NCBI GenBank assembly: GCA_004562765.1 | Contig: SFRL01000033.1 | Location: 1-64,000 of the forward strand | Origin: a bacterium | GTDB taxonomy: Bacteria > Bacillota > Clostridia > Lachnospirales > Lachnospiraceae | DNA: 64,000 bases | Direction: 5' to 3' | Program-made: the position numbers and the translations under genes | In this document: positions 26,520 through 34,411 of the stretch, in pieces | How positions within the stretch are numbered: position 1 is the first letter of the stretch | How the letters are laid out: each line of letters begins with the position of its first letter | The notes under the pieces: model-generated | Database searches by the model: none | What the model saw: only the letters and a program-made list of their open reading frames with translations | Told to the model about the DNA's origin: nothing

Positions 26520-27741
26520 ATTACAAGATATTCGAAAGAGCATATGCAGAAGAGAAAACCTGATCGCGGCTGTCAGTGCGCTGCTGATCATTTTCGTGAT
26601 CGTCGGTATACGTTTCGCTTTTTTTGCAGAGGAGGCAGAGCAGCGGATCAAGGTGGGATTTGTCTATGTAGATGATGAGAGCACGGCCTACACCTACAAT
26701 TTTATTCAGGCACAGAACGCGCTGGAAACAACATACGGTGAACAGGTGGAAACGATCGCGAAATATAATGTGCCGGAGGGAAAGGAAACGACAGCATTGC
26801 AGGAGCTTGCAGACAGCGGATGCAATCTGATCTTTACGACGAGTTACGGTTATGGGGAAGGAACAAAAAAATTCGCCGCAGATCATCCGGAGATCCAGTT
26901 CTGTCAGGCAACATGCAATGATGCGAACACGGAGCCGGTACTTGAAAATTACCACAATTTCATGGGTGAGATCTATCAGGGACGATATCTGTCCGGTGTG
27001 GTGGCAGGGCTGAAGCTGCAGGAACTGATCGAGGAAGACCTGATCACACCGAAAGATGCAAAGATCGGATATGTCGGTGCCTTTCCGTATGCAGAGGTGA
27101 TCTCCGGATATACGGCGTTTTTCCTGGGCGTGCGTTCCGTTGTTCCGGAGACGGTCATGACCGTCAAATATACAAATTCGTGGAATGACTATGCACTTGA
27201 GAAAAAATATGCACAGCAGCTGATCGGTGAGGGATGTGTGATCATCTCCCAGCATTCGGACACCGCAGGACCGGCGGTAGCCTGTGAACAGACGGATGCT
27301 TCACAGAATGTATATCTTGTCGCCTATAATCAGAGTATGGCGGATGTCGCACCGACGACGTATCTGACCGGCTGCAAGATCAATTGGGAGCCTTACATTC
27401 TGGCTGCCGCGGGAGCTGTTTTAAACGGTAAAAAGATCGAGGAGTGTGTCAACGGAACCGTTCACGGTCAGGACGTGAGTGCAGGATTTGAAGAGGGCTG
27501 GGTCGAAATGCTGGAACTGAACGGAGTGATCGCAGCGCAGGGAACGATTCAGAAGATCGATGAGACAATCGAGGGTTTTAAGCAGGGAAATATCCATGTA
27601 TTTCAGGGTGACTATATCGGTGTGAATCCCTATGATGGGAATGATACCTATGATCTGAATCAGGAATATCCGGAAAATGAGAACAGCTCAGCACCGACCT
27701 TCGGTTATGTACTGAAAGATGTGATTAAAATAGAGGAGTGA
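26509..27741 (+). CDS. BMP/PnrA-family substrate-binding protein, membrane-anchored
   Basis: 410 aa. An N-terminal hydrophobic helix (about 20-40, AAVSALLIIFVIVGI) has no lipobox cysteine, so the protein is anchored by an uncleaved segment instead of lipid. The rest fits the basic membrane protein/PnrA fold, whose members bind nucleosides: KVGFVYVDDESTAYTYNF, then GCNLIFTTSYGYGEGTKKFA and GEIYQGRYLSGVVAGL. No permease or ATPase gene accompanies it. Since its start lies inside the end of the HD-GYP receptor gene, it more likely delivers ligand to that receptor than to a transporter. Ligand identity (nucleoside?) is inference. Confidence 0.82.
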   Translation: MKSRLQDIRKSICRRENLIAAVSALLIIFVIVGIRFAFFAEEAEQRIKVGFVYVDDESTAYTYNFIQAQNALETTYGEQVETIAKYNVPEGKETTALQELADSGCNLIFTTSYGYGEGTKKFAADHPEIQFCQATCNDANTEPVLENYHNFMGEIYQGRYLSGVVAGLKLQELIEEDLITPKDAKIGYVGAFPYAEVISGYTAFFLGVRSVVPETVMTVKYTNSWNDYALEKKYAQQLIGEGCVIISQHSDTAGPAVACEQTDASQNVYLVAYNQSMADVAPTTYLTGCKINWEPYILAAAGAVLNGKKIEECVNGTVHGQDVSAGFEEGWVEMLELNGVIAAQGTIQKIDETIEGFKQGNIHVFQGDYIGVNPYDGNDTYDLNQEYPENENSSAPTFGYVLKDVIKIEE

Positions 27742-27747
27742 TGAATC

Positions 27748-27777
27748 GGAGGAAGCATTTTGCTTTCTCCTTTCTTT
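27748..27777 (+). terminator. Terminator of the receptor-BMP operon
   Basis: GGAGGAAGC pairs with GCTTTCTCC (9 bp, one G-T pair) around a 5-nt loop, followed by a T-rich tail. Confidence 0.75.
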
Positions 27778-27845
27778 CGTCAATTGACTGCTACAAGGTA
27801 CAAGGCTCATGATTGGAAAAACGGACAAAAAGTCGGAAAAATATG

Positions 27846-27874
27846 TTGGAAAAACGGACAGAACGTGGCATAAT
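27846..27874 (+). promoter_or_regulatory. Possible promoter of the DUF4143 ATPase gene
   Basis: TTGGAA (27846-27851), 17 nt, CATAAT (27869-27874); 26 nt before the ATG with AGGAGG in between. Confidence 0.45.
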
Positions 27875-27900
27875 ATAATTACTAATGTAGGAGGTGTGCC

Positions 27901-29253
27901 ATGTACAGGGAGATTGAACAGCAAATTGAACGATTTTTTGAAAAAAATCCCAAGCGTGCCCTGATGATCACCGGAGCCAGACAGGTTGGAAAGACTTATA
28001 TCATCCGGGAATTTGCAAAAAAAAATTTTGAATACGTGATAGAGTTTAATTTCCTGGAAAATCTTGATGCACGTAATATCTTGCATCAGGCAAGATCCAG
28101 TGAGGATATTTTGTTGCGTATTTCGGGACTGACCGATGTTCCGATGGTACCGGGAAAAACATTGATCTTTTTCGATGAGGTACAGGAATGCAGGGAACTG
28201 GTCACTGCCATCAAATTTTTAGTTGAGGAAGGCAGTTACCAATATATCTTAAGTAGTTCCCTTTTGGGCGTGGAATTAAAAGATATTCGCTCTGTTCCGG
28301 TAGGGTATATGCATATCATGGAAATGTATCCGCTGAATTTCTTCGAATTTTGCAAGGCAAACAAGGTATCTGAACGGGTGAGCAGGCATCTGGCAGATTG
28401 TTTTGAGAAGCGGGAAGCCATTGATCCGGTGATACATGAAAAGATGATGGAGTTATTTCAACTGTATCTGATGATCGGCGGTATGCCGGCAGCAGTCGCT
28501 ACGTATTTGGAGACGAAGCATTTGGGGGCAGTTGCAGAGATTCAGAAGGGGATCGTGAAACTATATATAAAGGATATTGCAAAATATGATCCGGAAGAAA
28601 AACTGTATCTCAAGGATATTTTTGAATTGATCCCGAGTGAAATAAACAGCAAAAACAAGCGGTTTATTTTAAAGAACCTGAATGAAAACTTCAAATTTTC
28701 CAGATACCAGAATAGTTTTATATGGTTAAAAGAAGCAGGGGTGGCACTTCCTGTATATTGTGTACAGGAGCCTGTTGTTCCTTTGCTTTTGTCTAAGTCC
28801 ACGAATCTGTTTAAATTGTTTTTATCAGATGTTGGTCTTTTAGCATCTATGTATGCAGATGGATTACAGTTAAAGATTATGAATAATGAAAAAAATATTA
28901 ATTTTGGTGCGATCTATGAAAATGCGATCGCACAGGAATTAAAGGCGGCAGGCTTTGACCTATACTATTTTCAGAGCAAGAAACAGGGAGAACTTGATTT
29001 TGTGATTGAGTACAGAGGAAAGGTACTGCCTATTGAAGTGAAGTCCGGGAAAGCGTATGCCAGACATCAGGCATTAAATAATGTTCTGTCTAACGAGAAC
29101 TATGAAATTGATGAAGCAATCGTGTTTTGTCACGAGAATATCCGGATGGATGCAGGCGTGTTTTACTGTCCGGTATATCTTGCGGGTATGTTGAAAAAAG
29201 AGGAGGGCGCGAGTGATATGATATATGCACCTGACTTCAGTGTTTTGCAGTAA
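27901..29253 (+). CDS. AAA_14/DUF4143 ATP-binding protein
   Basis: 450 aa. The N-terminal AAA_14 module has Walker A ITGARQVGKTY (about 31-41) and Walker B LIFFDEVQE; the C-terminal DUF4143 part has a restriction-endonuclease-like pattern (FQSKKQGELDFVIEYRGKVLPIEVKSG, about 360-386, with a D-x(n)-E-x-K signature). Proteins of this type are abundant, often multi-copy, in gut Clostridia and Bacteroides; function is unknown, with nuclease or mobile-element roles suggested by the fold. The sensor-1 region reads ILSSSLLGVEL, as usual for the family. AT-rich, with its own promoter. An accessory gene, probably horizontally acquired. Confidence 0.85.
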   Translation: MYREIEQQIERFFEKNPKRALMITGARQVGKTYIIREFAKKNFEYVIEFNFLENLDARNILHQARSSEDILLRISGLTDVPMVPGKTLIFFDEVQECRELVTAIKFLVEEGSYQYILSSSLLGVELKDIRSVPVGYMHIMEMYPLNFFEFCKANKVSERVSRHLADCFEKREAIDPVIHEKMMELFQLYLMIGGMPAAVATYLETKHLGAVAEIQKGIVKLYIKDIAKYDPEEKLYLKDIFELIPSEINSKNKRFILKNLNENFKFSRYQNSFIWLKEAGVALPVYCVQEPVVPLLLSKSTNLFKLFLSDVGLLASMYADGLQLKIMNNEKNINFGAIYENAIAQELKAAGFDLYYFQSKKQGELDFVIEYRGKVLPIEVKSGKAYARHQALNNVLSNENYEIDEAIVFCHENIRMDAGVFYCPVYLAGMLKKEEGASDMIYAPDFSVLQ

Positions 29254-29327
29254 GGAACAATGATTGGAACCGGCTGGGGAAAGATATTAAAAAACGGTAA
29301 AATGGAAATAAAACGGTAAAAAAGCGG

Positions 29328-29356
29328 TTGACAGTGAAATACCTCCTGTGTATACT
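29328..29356 (+). promoter_or_regulatory. Strong promoter of the HTH-Uma2 gene
   Basis: TTGACA (29328-29333), 17 nt, TATACT (29351-29356). Two AAACGGTAAA-type direct repeats lie just upstream (29294-29320) and may be regulator sites. Confidence 0.75.
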
Positions 29357-29391
29357 TAGTGTAAGCAATGATCTTTGTATATGTGGGAGGT
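29341..29391 (+). promoter_or_regulatory. Imperfect inverted repeat across promoter and ribosome binding site
   Basis: ACCTCCTGTGTATAC (29341-29355) and GTATATGTGGGAGGT (29377-29391) are near-perfect inverted copies. One arm covers the -10 box, the other the Shine-Dalgarno. Because the left arm precedes the expected transcript start, this is more likely a DNA operator than an RNA hairpin. The encoded N-terminal HTH is an obvious candidate binder. Confidence 0.4.
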
Positions 29392-29397
29392 TTTTCT

Positions 29398-30168
29398 ATG
29401 ACAATTCAGGAGATGAAAGAGAAAAAGCAGGAAAAGGGTTATACTTACGCGCAGATCGCGGAATTATCCGGGGTTCCGCTTGGCACAGTGCAAAAGATCT
29501 TTTGCGGCGAAACTGTCAGCCCGCGTTACGACACACTGCTGGCATTGGAGGCATTGTTTACAGAACAGCCGGTAATGAAAGAATCATCTGCATATCAGGT
29601 ACATGCGCAGGGAAGCTATACGATTGAAGACTATCGTAGTCTTCCGGATGACCAGAGAGTCGAACTGATCGACGGGTACTTTTATGAAATGAATTCCCCT
29701 ACGATCTATCACCAGTTCATTGCAGGGGAAATACATCGCCAGATCGCGGGATTTATCATGGAAAAAGGCGGAGAATGTCTGCCCTTTATCGCACCTGTTG
29801 ATGTGCAGCTGGACTGTGATGAGAGGACGATGGTTCAACCGGATGTCGGGATTCTGTGTCAGCGGGATAAGATGAGAAGATGGGGCATTTATGGAGCACC
29901 GGATTTTCTGATAGAGGTGATCTCGCCGTCTACCGGGCGCAAGGATTACACAAAAAAGCTTGCAAAATATATGAATGCCGGTGTGCGTGAATATTGGATC
30001 TTAGATCCGTATCAAAGCAAACTGCTCGTATACTTTTTTGAAAGTGAAGTATGCCCTGTGATCTACGGACTGGATCAGCCTGTTCCGGTGAATATTTATA
30101 ACGGAGAACTGAAGATTGAATTTACGAATCTGACACAGTGGTTTGAAATAGAAGCGCAGGGCAAGTGA
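29398..30168 (+). CDS. XRE-type HTH fused to Uma2-family nuclease-like domain
   Basis: 256 aa from ATG 29398 (GGGAGG 8 nt upstream). Residues 1-50 are a small helix-turn-helix (YTYAQIAELSGVPLGTVQKIFCGE). A linker is followed by a Uma2 (DUF820) domain from about 70: VQPDVGIL, then PDFLIEVISPSTGRKDYTKK and GVREYWILDP, the PD-(D/E)xK-like acidic and lysine residues of the family. Uma2 proteins are widespread putative endonucleases of unknown physiological role; fusion to an HTH suggests a DNA-targeted or self-regulated protein. It follows its own promoter and precedes the XdhC-like gene by 21 nt. Confidence 0.85.
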   Translation: MTIQEMKEKKQEKGYTYAQIAELSGVPLGTVQKIFCGETVSPRYDTLLALEALFTEQPVMKESSAYQVHAQGSYTIEDYRSLPDDQRVELIDGYFYEMNSPTIYHQFIAGEIHRQIAGFIMEKGGECLPFIAPVDVQLDCDERTMVQPDVGILCQRDKMRRWGIYGAPDFLIEVISPSTGRKDYTKKLAKYMNAGVREYWILDPYQSKLLVYFFESEVCPVIYGLDQPVPVNIYNGELKIEFTNLTQWFEIEAQGK

Positions 30169-30189
30169 CAGGGGAAGGATGGCGCATAT

Positions 30190-31236
30190 ATGAACCGATT
30201 ATTTGAGGAGATAGAAAAATGTGAACCGGGTTCCGTCAGTCTTGTATTGACGGCGCTTGACGAAGAACATCTGGGTGAAAAGGCATTGTTCTCTGATGGA
30301 ACACTCGTCTGGGAAAGTAAAGAGCAGGGATTTTTCTCTGAGAACAGGACAGTGGCAGCTTCCATTACCGAGAGTGGTGTGACAGAGATTGCCGGAAACA
30401 GGGTATTTTGCGATACTCTTGGAAGGGAAAAGCAGATCGTTGTCTGTGGTGGCGGTCATGTGGCCATACCGGTCATTCAGATCGGTAGGATGATCGGCTG
30501 TGAGGTGACCGTGCTGGAAGATCGTCCGACATTTGCGGATCATGCAAGAAAGGCCGGTGCTTCCCGCGTCATCTGTGAACCCTTTGAAGAAGGGTTTGAC
30601 CGGGTGGAGGGAAGTGCGGACACGTATTTTGTGATCGTCACCAGAGGGCACCGCTACGATCAGATCTGTCTGGAAATGATTGCAAAAAAGGAGCATGCGT
30701 ATATCGGAATGATCGGGAGCAGGCGCCGGACGGCGTTAGTGAAACAGAATCTGATCGAGCGCGGAATCAGTAAGCAAGTGCTGGATGCTGTATACACGCC
30801 CATCGGACTGGATATCGGCGCTCAGACACCGGAAGAGATCGCTGTGGCGATCATGGCTGAGATCATTGAAGTGAAAAACAAGAAGAAACGCACCTACGGC
30901 TATTCCAAAGAGATCATCCGGGCAGTTGCCGATCCGGAGAGCGAGCCGGGAAGCAAGGTACTGGCGACCATTGTGGCAAGAAAAGGATCGGCACCGCAGG
31001 GTGTGGGGGCAAAGATGCTGGTACTTCCAGACGGGAGATGTATCGGAACCATTGGCGGCGGATGCATGGAAGCGGAGATCCTTCAGAAGGCACTTTTTAT
31101 GATCAGGACGGATACGCGCAGGGTAGAGCTGTGTCATGTGGATCTGACGGAAACGGATGCAGAAGAAGAGGGAATGGTATGTGGAGGTACATTGGAGGTG
31201 CTGCTGGAAGTGATCACAACTGTGCTATTTGCATAG
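30190..31236 (+). CDS. XdhC/CoxI-family protein, Rossmann domain first
   Basis: 348 aa. XdhC-type proteins serve molybdenum hydroxylases by inserting or sulphurating the molybdenum cofactor. Here a Rossmann domain (XdhC_C) is at about 75-215 (QIVVCGGGHVAIPVIQIGRMI, VLEDRPTFADHA) and the XdhC/CoxI domain follows at about 255-340 (LATIVARKGSAPQGVGAKMLV, TIGGGCMEAEI). The order is the reverse of the commonest form. No molybdenum hydroxylase gene lies nearby, so its partner must be elsewhere. Clostridia use related proteins with selenium-dependent hydroxylases, which is a possible role. Confidence 0.88.
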   Translation: MNRLFEEIEKCEPGSVSLVLTALDEEHLGEKALFSDGTLVWESKEQGFFSENRTVAASITESGVTEIAGNRVFCDTLGREKQIVVCGGGHVAIPVIQIGRMIGCEVTVLEDRPTFADHARKAGASRVICEPFEEGFDRVEGSADTYFVIVTRGHRYDQICLEMIAKKEHAYIGMIGSRRRTALVKQNLIERGISKQVLDAVYTPIGLDIGAQTPEEIAVAIMAEIIEVKNKKKRTYGYSKEIIRAVADPESEPGSKVLATIVARKGSAPQGVGAKMLVLPDGRCIGTIGGGCMEAEILQKALFMIRTDTRRVELCHVDLTETDAEEEGMVCGGTLEVLLEVITTVLFA

Positions 31237-31271
31237 ACTGAATATAAATAAGATCATAGAAAAGAGATCCT

Positions 31272-33041
31272 ATGAACAGTGCAAAAATAGAAAATCTGCT
31301 CAATCTGGCTTTGGATGTCAGCGAGCAGGAACGCATGCGCTCACCGGAGCTGTCTGTAGGCTTTGAACCTGCGGATAATACGTGGGAGGTGATCGTGCGG
31401 TATTTCGGGGAACTGCAGTCTTTGCAAAGCCGGTTTCCGGACTGGCAGATCACGGAGCTTTTAAATGAGTACGCGATCATCCGGCTGCCGGAATCGCAGA
31501 TGGATCAACTGGCGGGACACCCGCAGATCGAGTATATTGAAAAACCGAAGCAGTTATATTTTGAGGCGGCGCAAGGGCGACGTGCGTCCTGCATACTTCC
31601 GGTGCAGACCGGGAGAGGAGCGACAGGTAGCAGGACGAACTTAACAGGAGCCGGTGTATTGGTGGCGGTGATCGACAGTGGGATCGATTACCGCCATCCT
31701 GATTTTCGTAATGCGGATGGCACAACGCGCATCGTGGCGTTGTGGGATCAGACGGCTGTGCCAAGGGAGAATGAAGCACCGCCAAAGGGCTACTCACAAG
31801 GGGTAGAATATACGAGAGCGCAGATCAACGAGGCACTGCAGGCACCGGATCTGCAGGCGGCGATGCAGATCGTTCCCGAGACAGATACGAGCGGACACGG
31901 CACCCATGTGGCGGGTATCGCAGCTGGTAACGGCAGGGCGTCCGGAGGAGTGAACCGTGGTGTGGCGTATGAGAGTGAATTGATCATTGTGAAGCTTGGT
32001 GCGCCGGGCGGCGGTTCTTTTCCACGCACGACAGAGCTGATGACGGCAGTGGACTACTGTATCCGGAAAGCGCGGGAACTGTTGCAGCCGCTGGCGGTAA
32101 ACTTGAGCTTTGGGAACAATTACGGTTCACACAGCGGCACATCGTTGTTGGAAACCTACCTGACGGATATCGCCGGCTACTGGAAGTGCAATATCGTGGC
32201 AGGCAGCGGAAATGAGGCGGCGAAACGGGTGCATACCTCCGGTGTGCTGGGCAGCAGGGAGGAACGGATCGAGCTGGCGGTGGGTGACTATGAGACCGGG
32301 CTGAACATTCAGCTGTGGAAGTCTTATTCCGATCAGTTTACGATTGCACTGATCCACCCGAATGGGAATCGAAAGGAAGTGATCGCCCCAGTACCGGGAA
32401 GCAATCAGTTTCGGATGGAAAACACCACCGTATTGGTTTATTATGGGGAGCCGAGTCCCTACAGTCAGTTTCAGGAAATATATTTTGAATTTATGCCGGA
32501 AGAAAATGGGTATCTTGATTCTGGCATCTGGCAGATTGTTTTGACACCGGAGCGGATTGTGGACGGCGGTTATAATCTGTGGCTTCCGGCCGGTTCCGTG
32601 ACCGGAGCTTCCACCGGATTTCTGAATTCCGTGCCGGAGACGACACTGACGATTCCATCCACCGCATTTGGCGTGATCACGGTCGGTGCCTATGATTCTT
32701 ATACGGATGCGCCTGCGGCGTTTTCCGGGCGTGGTTATACCAGAGCGCTACGCCAGATCAAACCGGATCTGGTGGCTCCGGGGGTGGATATCATCTCCTG
32801 CGCACCGGGCGGAGGCTACGCGTCGCGTACCGGTACTTCCATGGCGACACCCTTTGTCACCGGCGCTGCGGCGCTGCTCATGCAGTGGGGGATCGTGGCG
32901 GGACAGGATCCATATCTCTACGGTGAGAAGGTGAAGGCATATCTGATCCGAGGCGCGAGGCAATTGCCTGCAATGCGCGATTATCCGAATCCGCAACTCG
33001 GCTGGGGAGCACTGTGTGTCAGTGAGAGTTTGCCGGTATAG
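31272..33041 (+). CDS. Subtilisin-like serine peptidase (S8 family)
   Basis: 589 aa with the full catalytic triad: Asp135 (VAVIDSGIDYRHPDF), His209 (DTSGHGTHVAGIAAG) and Ser523 (GTSMATPFVTGAAALL). A region of about 180 residues inserted between His and Ser, and an N-terminal pro-like segment of about 100 residues, match the Csp-type proteases of Clostridia, some of which act in spore germination. No signal peptide is present at the N-terminus (MNSAKIENLLNLALDVSEQE), so it is probably cytoplasmic or forespore-localised. GAAAAGAG serves as ribosome binding site. Role in germination here is only an inference from family resemblance. Confidence 0.93.
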   Translation: MNSAKIENLLNLALDVSEQERMRSPELSVGFEPADNTWEVIVRYFGELQSLQSRFPDWQITELLNEYAIIRLPESQMDQLAGHPQIEYIEKPKQLYFEAAQGRRASCILPVQTGRGATGSRTNLTGAGVLVAVIDSGIDYRHPDFRNADGTTRIVALWDQTAVPRENEAPPKGYSQGVEYTRAQINEALQAPDLQAAMQIVPETDTSGHGTHVAGIAAGNGRASGGVNRGVAYESELIIVKLGAPGGGSFPRTTELMTAVDYCIRKARELLQPLAVNLSFGNNYGSHSGTSLLETYLTDIAGYWKCNIVAGSGNEAAKRVHTSGVLGSREERIELAVGDYETGLNIQLWKSYSDQFTIALIHPNGNRKEVIAPVPGSNQFRMENTTVLVYYGEPSPYSQFQEIYFEFMPEENGYLDSGIWQIVLTPERIVDGGYNLWLPAGSVTGASTGFLNSVPETTLTIPSTAFGVITVGAYDSYTDAPAAFSGRGYTRALRQIKPDLVAPGVDIISCAPGGGYASRTGTSMATPFVTGAAALLMQWGIVAGQDPYLYGEKVKAYLIRGARQLPAMRDYPNPQLGWGALCVSESLPV

Positions 33042-33199
33042 CGACAGATGGCATTTTTTGGCAATTATGTTCACAATAGTCAGGGAAGATTTTTGGGGCT
33101 TGCACAGTCTGTAAATCAGTGCTAAAATGACAACAATAAGATATGCATTGCAGGTATCATTTTTCTGTAGCTGCATAAACTAATATTAAATAAAGGTAA

Positions 33200-33336
33200 C
33201 TATCCGGTAACAGTTACAAAAAGGGAGTAGCCGGCATCCGGTTTCGGATGTACATATTCCGTCAGTACGGTCAGAGCATGACCCGGAGTGTGAGTAAATG
33301 GCGAGACTTTGCTGTGAACACAGCAGAGGTCTCGCC
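33200..33336 (+). ncRNA. yybP-ykoY-type (manganese) riboswitch
   Basis: The leader has the two conserved parts of this class in order: GGGAGTAG near the 5' end (about 33222-33230) and CCCGGAG with a following CGAGACTTTG (about 33282-33311), with a long intervening hairpin region. The class senses Mn2+ and usually controls cation transporters. The conserved 3' CGAGAC strand is also the 5' arm of the terminator at 33300-33342, giving an obvious on/off switch for the antiporter gene that follows. Structural assignment is by eye. Confidence 0.8.
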
Positions 33337-33342
33337 TTTTTT
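33300..33342 (+). terminator. Riboswitch expression-platform terminator
   Basis: GGCGAGAC (33300-33307) pairs with GTCTCGCC (33329-33336), capped by the inner hairpin GCTGTG/CACAGC, followed by six T residues. Confidence 0.88.
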
Positions 33343-33398
33343 ATTATAGAAAGATGAAGTCCTCTGTTGAAAATAAAGATCAAAAGGAGGGCTTTTTT

Positions 33399-34228
33399 AT
33401 GTGGAATGTTTTGTTGCTTATTGTAGGTTTTCTGTGCCTGATCAAGGGTGCAGACTGGTTTGTGGACGGCGCGTCAAAGCTGGCGGGGCGGTTTGGTATC
33501 CCGCAGCTTGTGATCGGTCTGACCATCGTTGCGATGGGAACGAGTCTGCCGGAGGCGGCAGTCAGCATTCAGGGTGCGATCAAAGGAACGGCAGGCATTG
33601 CGGTCGGAAATGTGCTGGGCAGCAATATCTTTAACGTGCTGGTCATTCTCGGTGTGACGGCGCTTCTCGCAGTGCTGCCGCTGCAGCGCTCGACGCTCTT
33701 TATAGAGATCCCATACATGCTTTTGATAACGGTCGTGATGCTGGTTCTGGGCATGTGCGGCATGAACATCAGTCGTGTGGATGGCGCACTTCTCTGGGGG
33801 CTTTTTCTCGTATATCTCGGTTACCTCTGGTGGCTCACAAGACGAAACAAGGAGCAGAGCGAGACAGGAGAGGAACTGTGGTCAGTGACAAAATGCCTGC
33901 TGTTTCTGATCATTGGCGGCGCATTCATCGTGTTTGGCAGTGATCTGACGGTTGATGGAGCCTGCGGTCTGGCTGAAATGGCAGGCATCAGTGAACGAGT
34001 GGTAGGACTGACGATCGTGGCATTAACATTTTGTTCGTGATCGGAACGGCTGCGCTCATCACACCCATTCCGTTCGAGCAGGCGTTTATTGCAGACGCGC
34101 TGATCGCATTGGCAGCGGGAATCGTGCTGTGGCTTGGTGTTGTGCGCAAACAGCAGCTGCGCCGACCGTGCGGAGTCATCATGCTTGCCGGATATGGCGT
34201 ATACCTTGGCTATCTACTTATAAAATAA
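33399..34228 (+). pseudogene. Calcium/sodium (CaCA) antiporter with the second alpha-repeat deleted
   Basis: Start at ATG 33399 (AAAGGAGGG 8 nt upstream). Residues 1-210 follow the CaCA family: helices, alpha-1 repeat GLTIVAMGTSLPEAAVS with GNVLGSNIFN, and a loop. At about 34025 GLTIVAL is joined to a different frame that continues NILFVIGTAALITPI and ends at 34228. The first repeat of the same protein has 32 residues between these landmarks, so the second repeat's GTSLPE and GN-x2-GSN ion-binding residues have been lost in a frame-shifting deletion of roughly 97 nt. The visible frame stops at 34040. Transport is not expected. Controlled by the riboswitch upstream. Confidence 0.88.
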
Positions 34229-34255
34229 GGGATATGAATAATTTTTATGCTGGAC

Positions 34256-34284
34256 TTGCATTTTGCAGGGAAATGTTGTATGAT
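34256..34284 (+). promoter_or_regulatory. Promoter upstream of citrate synthase leader
   Basis: TTGCAT (34256-34261), 17 nt, TATGAT (34279-34284). The expected start near 34291 gives a leader that first passes a terminator hairpin (34314-34358). Confidence 0.6.
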
Positions 34285-34300
34285 AGCAAAAGTGGTAAAA

Positions 34301-34375
34301 ATGCGAGAAAATAAACCCCGACTGCGACGATGCATGTCACTTCGCAATCGGGGTTTTTGCAAGTTTTTGAATTAA
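34301..34375 (+). CDS. Possible arginine-rich leader peptide
   Basis: A 24-codon ORF starting with ATG 34301 and containing six arginine codons overlaps the terminator hairpin and ends 36 nt before the citrate synthase start. Ribosome movement over it would disrupt the hairpin, as in attenuation. There is only a poor ribosome binding site, so this is a speculative call. Confidence 0.25.
   Translation: MRENKPRLRRCMSLRNRGFCKFLN
34314..34358 (+). terminator. Terminator-like hairpin in citrate synthase leader
   Basis: AACCCCGACTGCGA pairs with TCGCAATCGGGGTT (one mismatch) and is followed by TTT. It either ends the antiporter transcript or attenuates the transcript from the promoter at 34256; its position after that promoter favours a regulatory role. 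Confidence 0.75.
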
Positions 34376-34411
34376 AAAATTCAAACAAAGGATTTTAGGG
34401 AGTTGATAAGT

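Noticed and set aside
31272..33041. Secreted subtilisin
   Set aside because: The N-terminus has no hydrophobic signal sequence; a cytoplasmic or spore-related role fits better.
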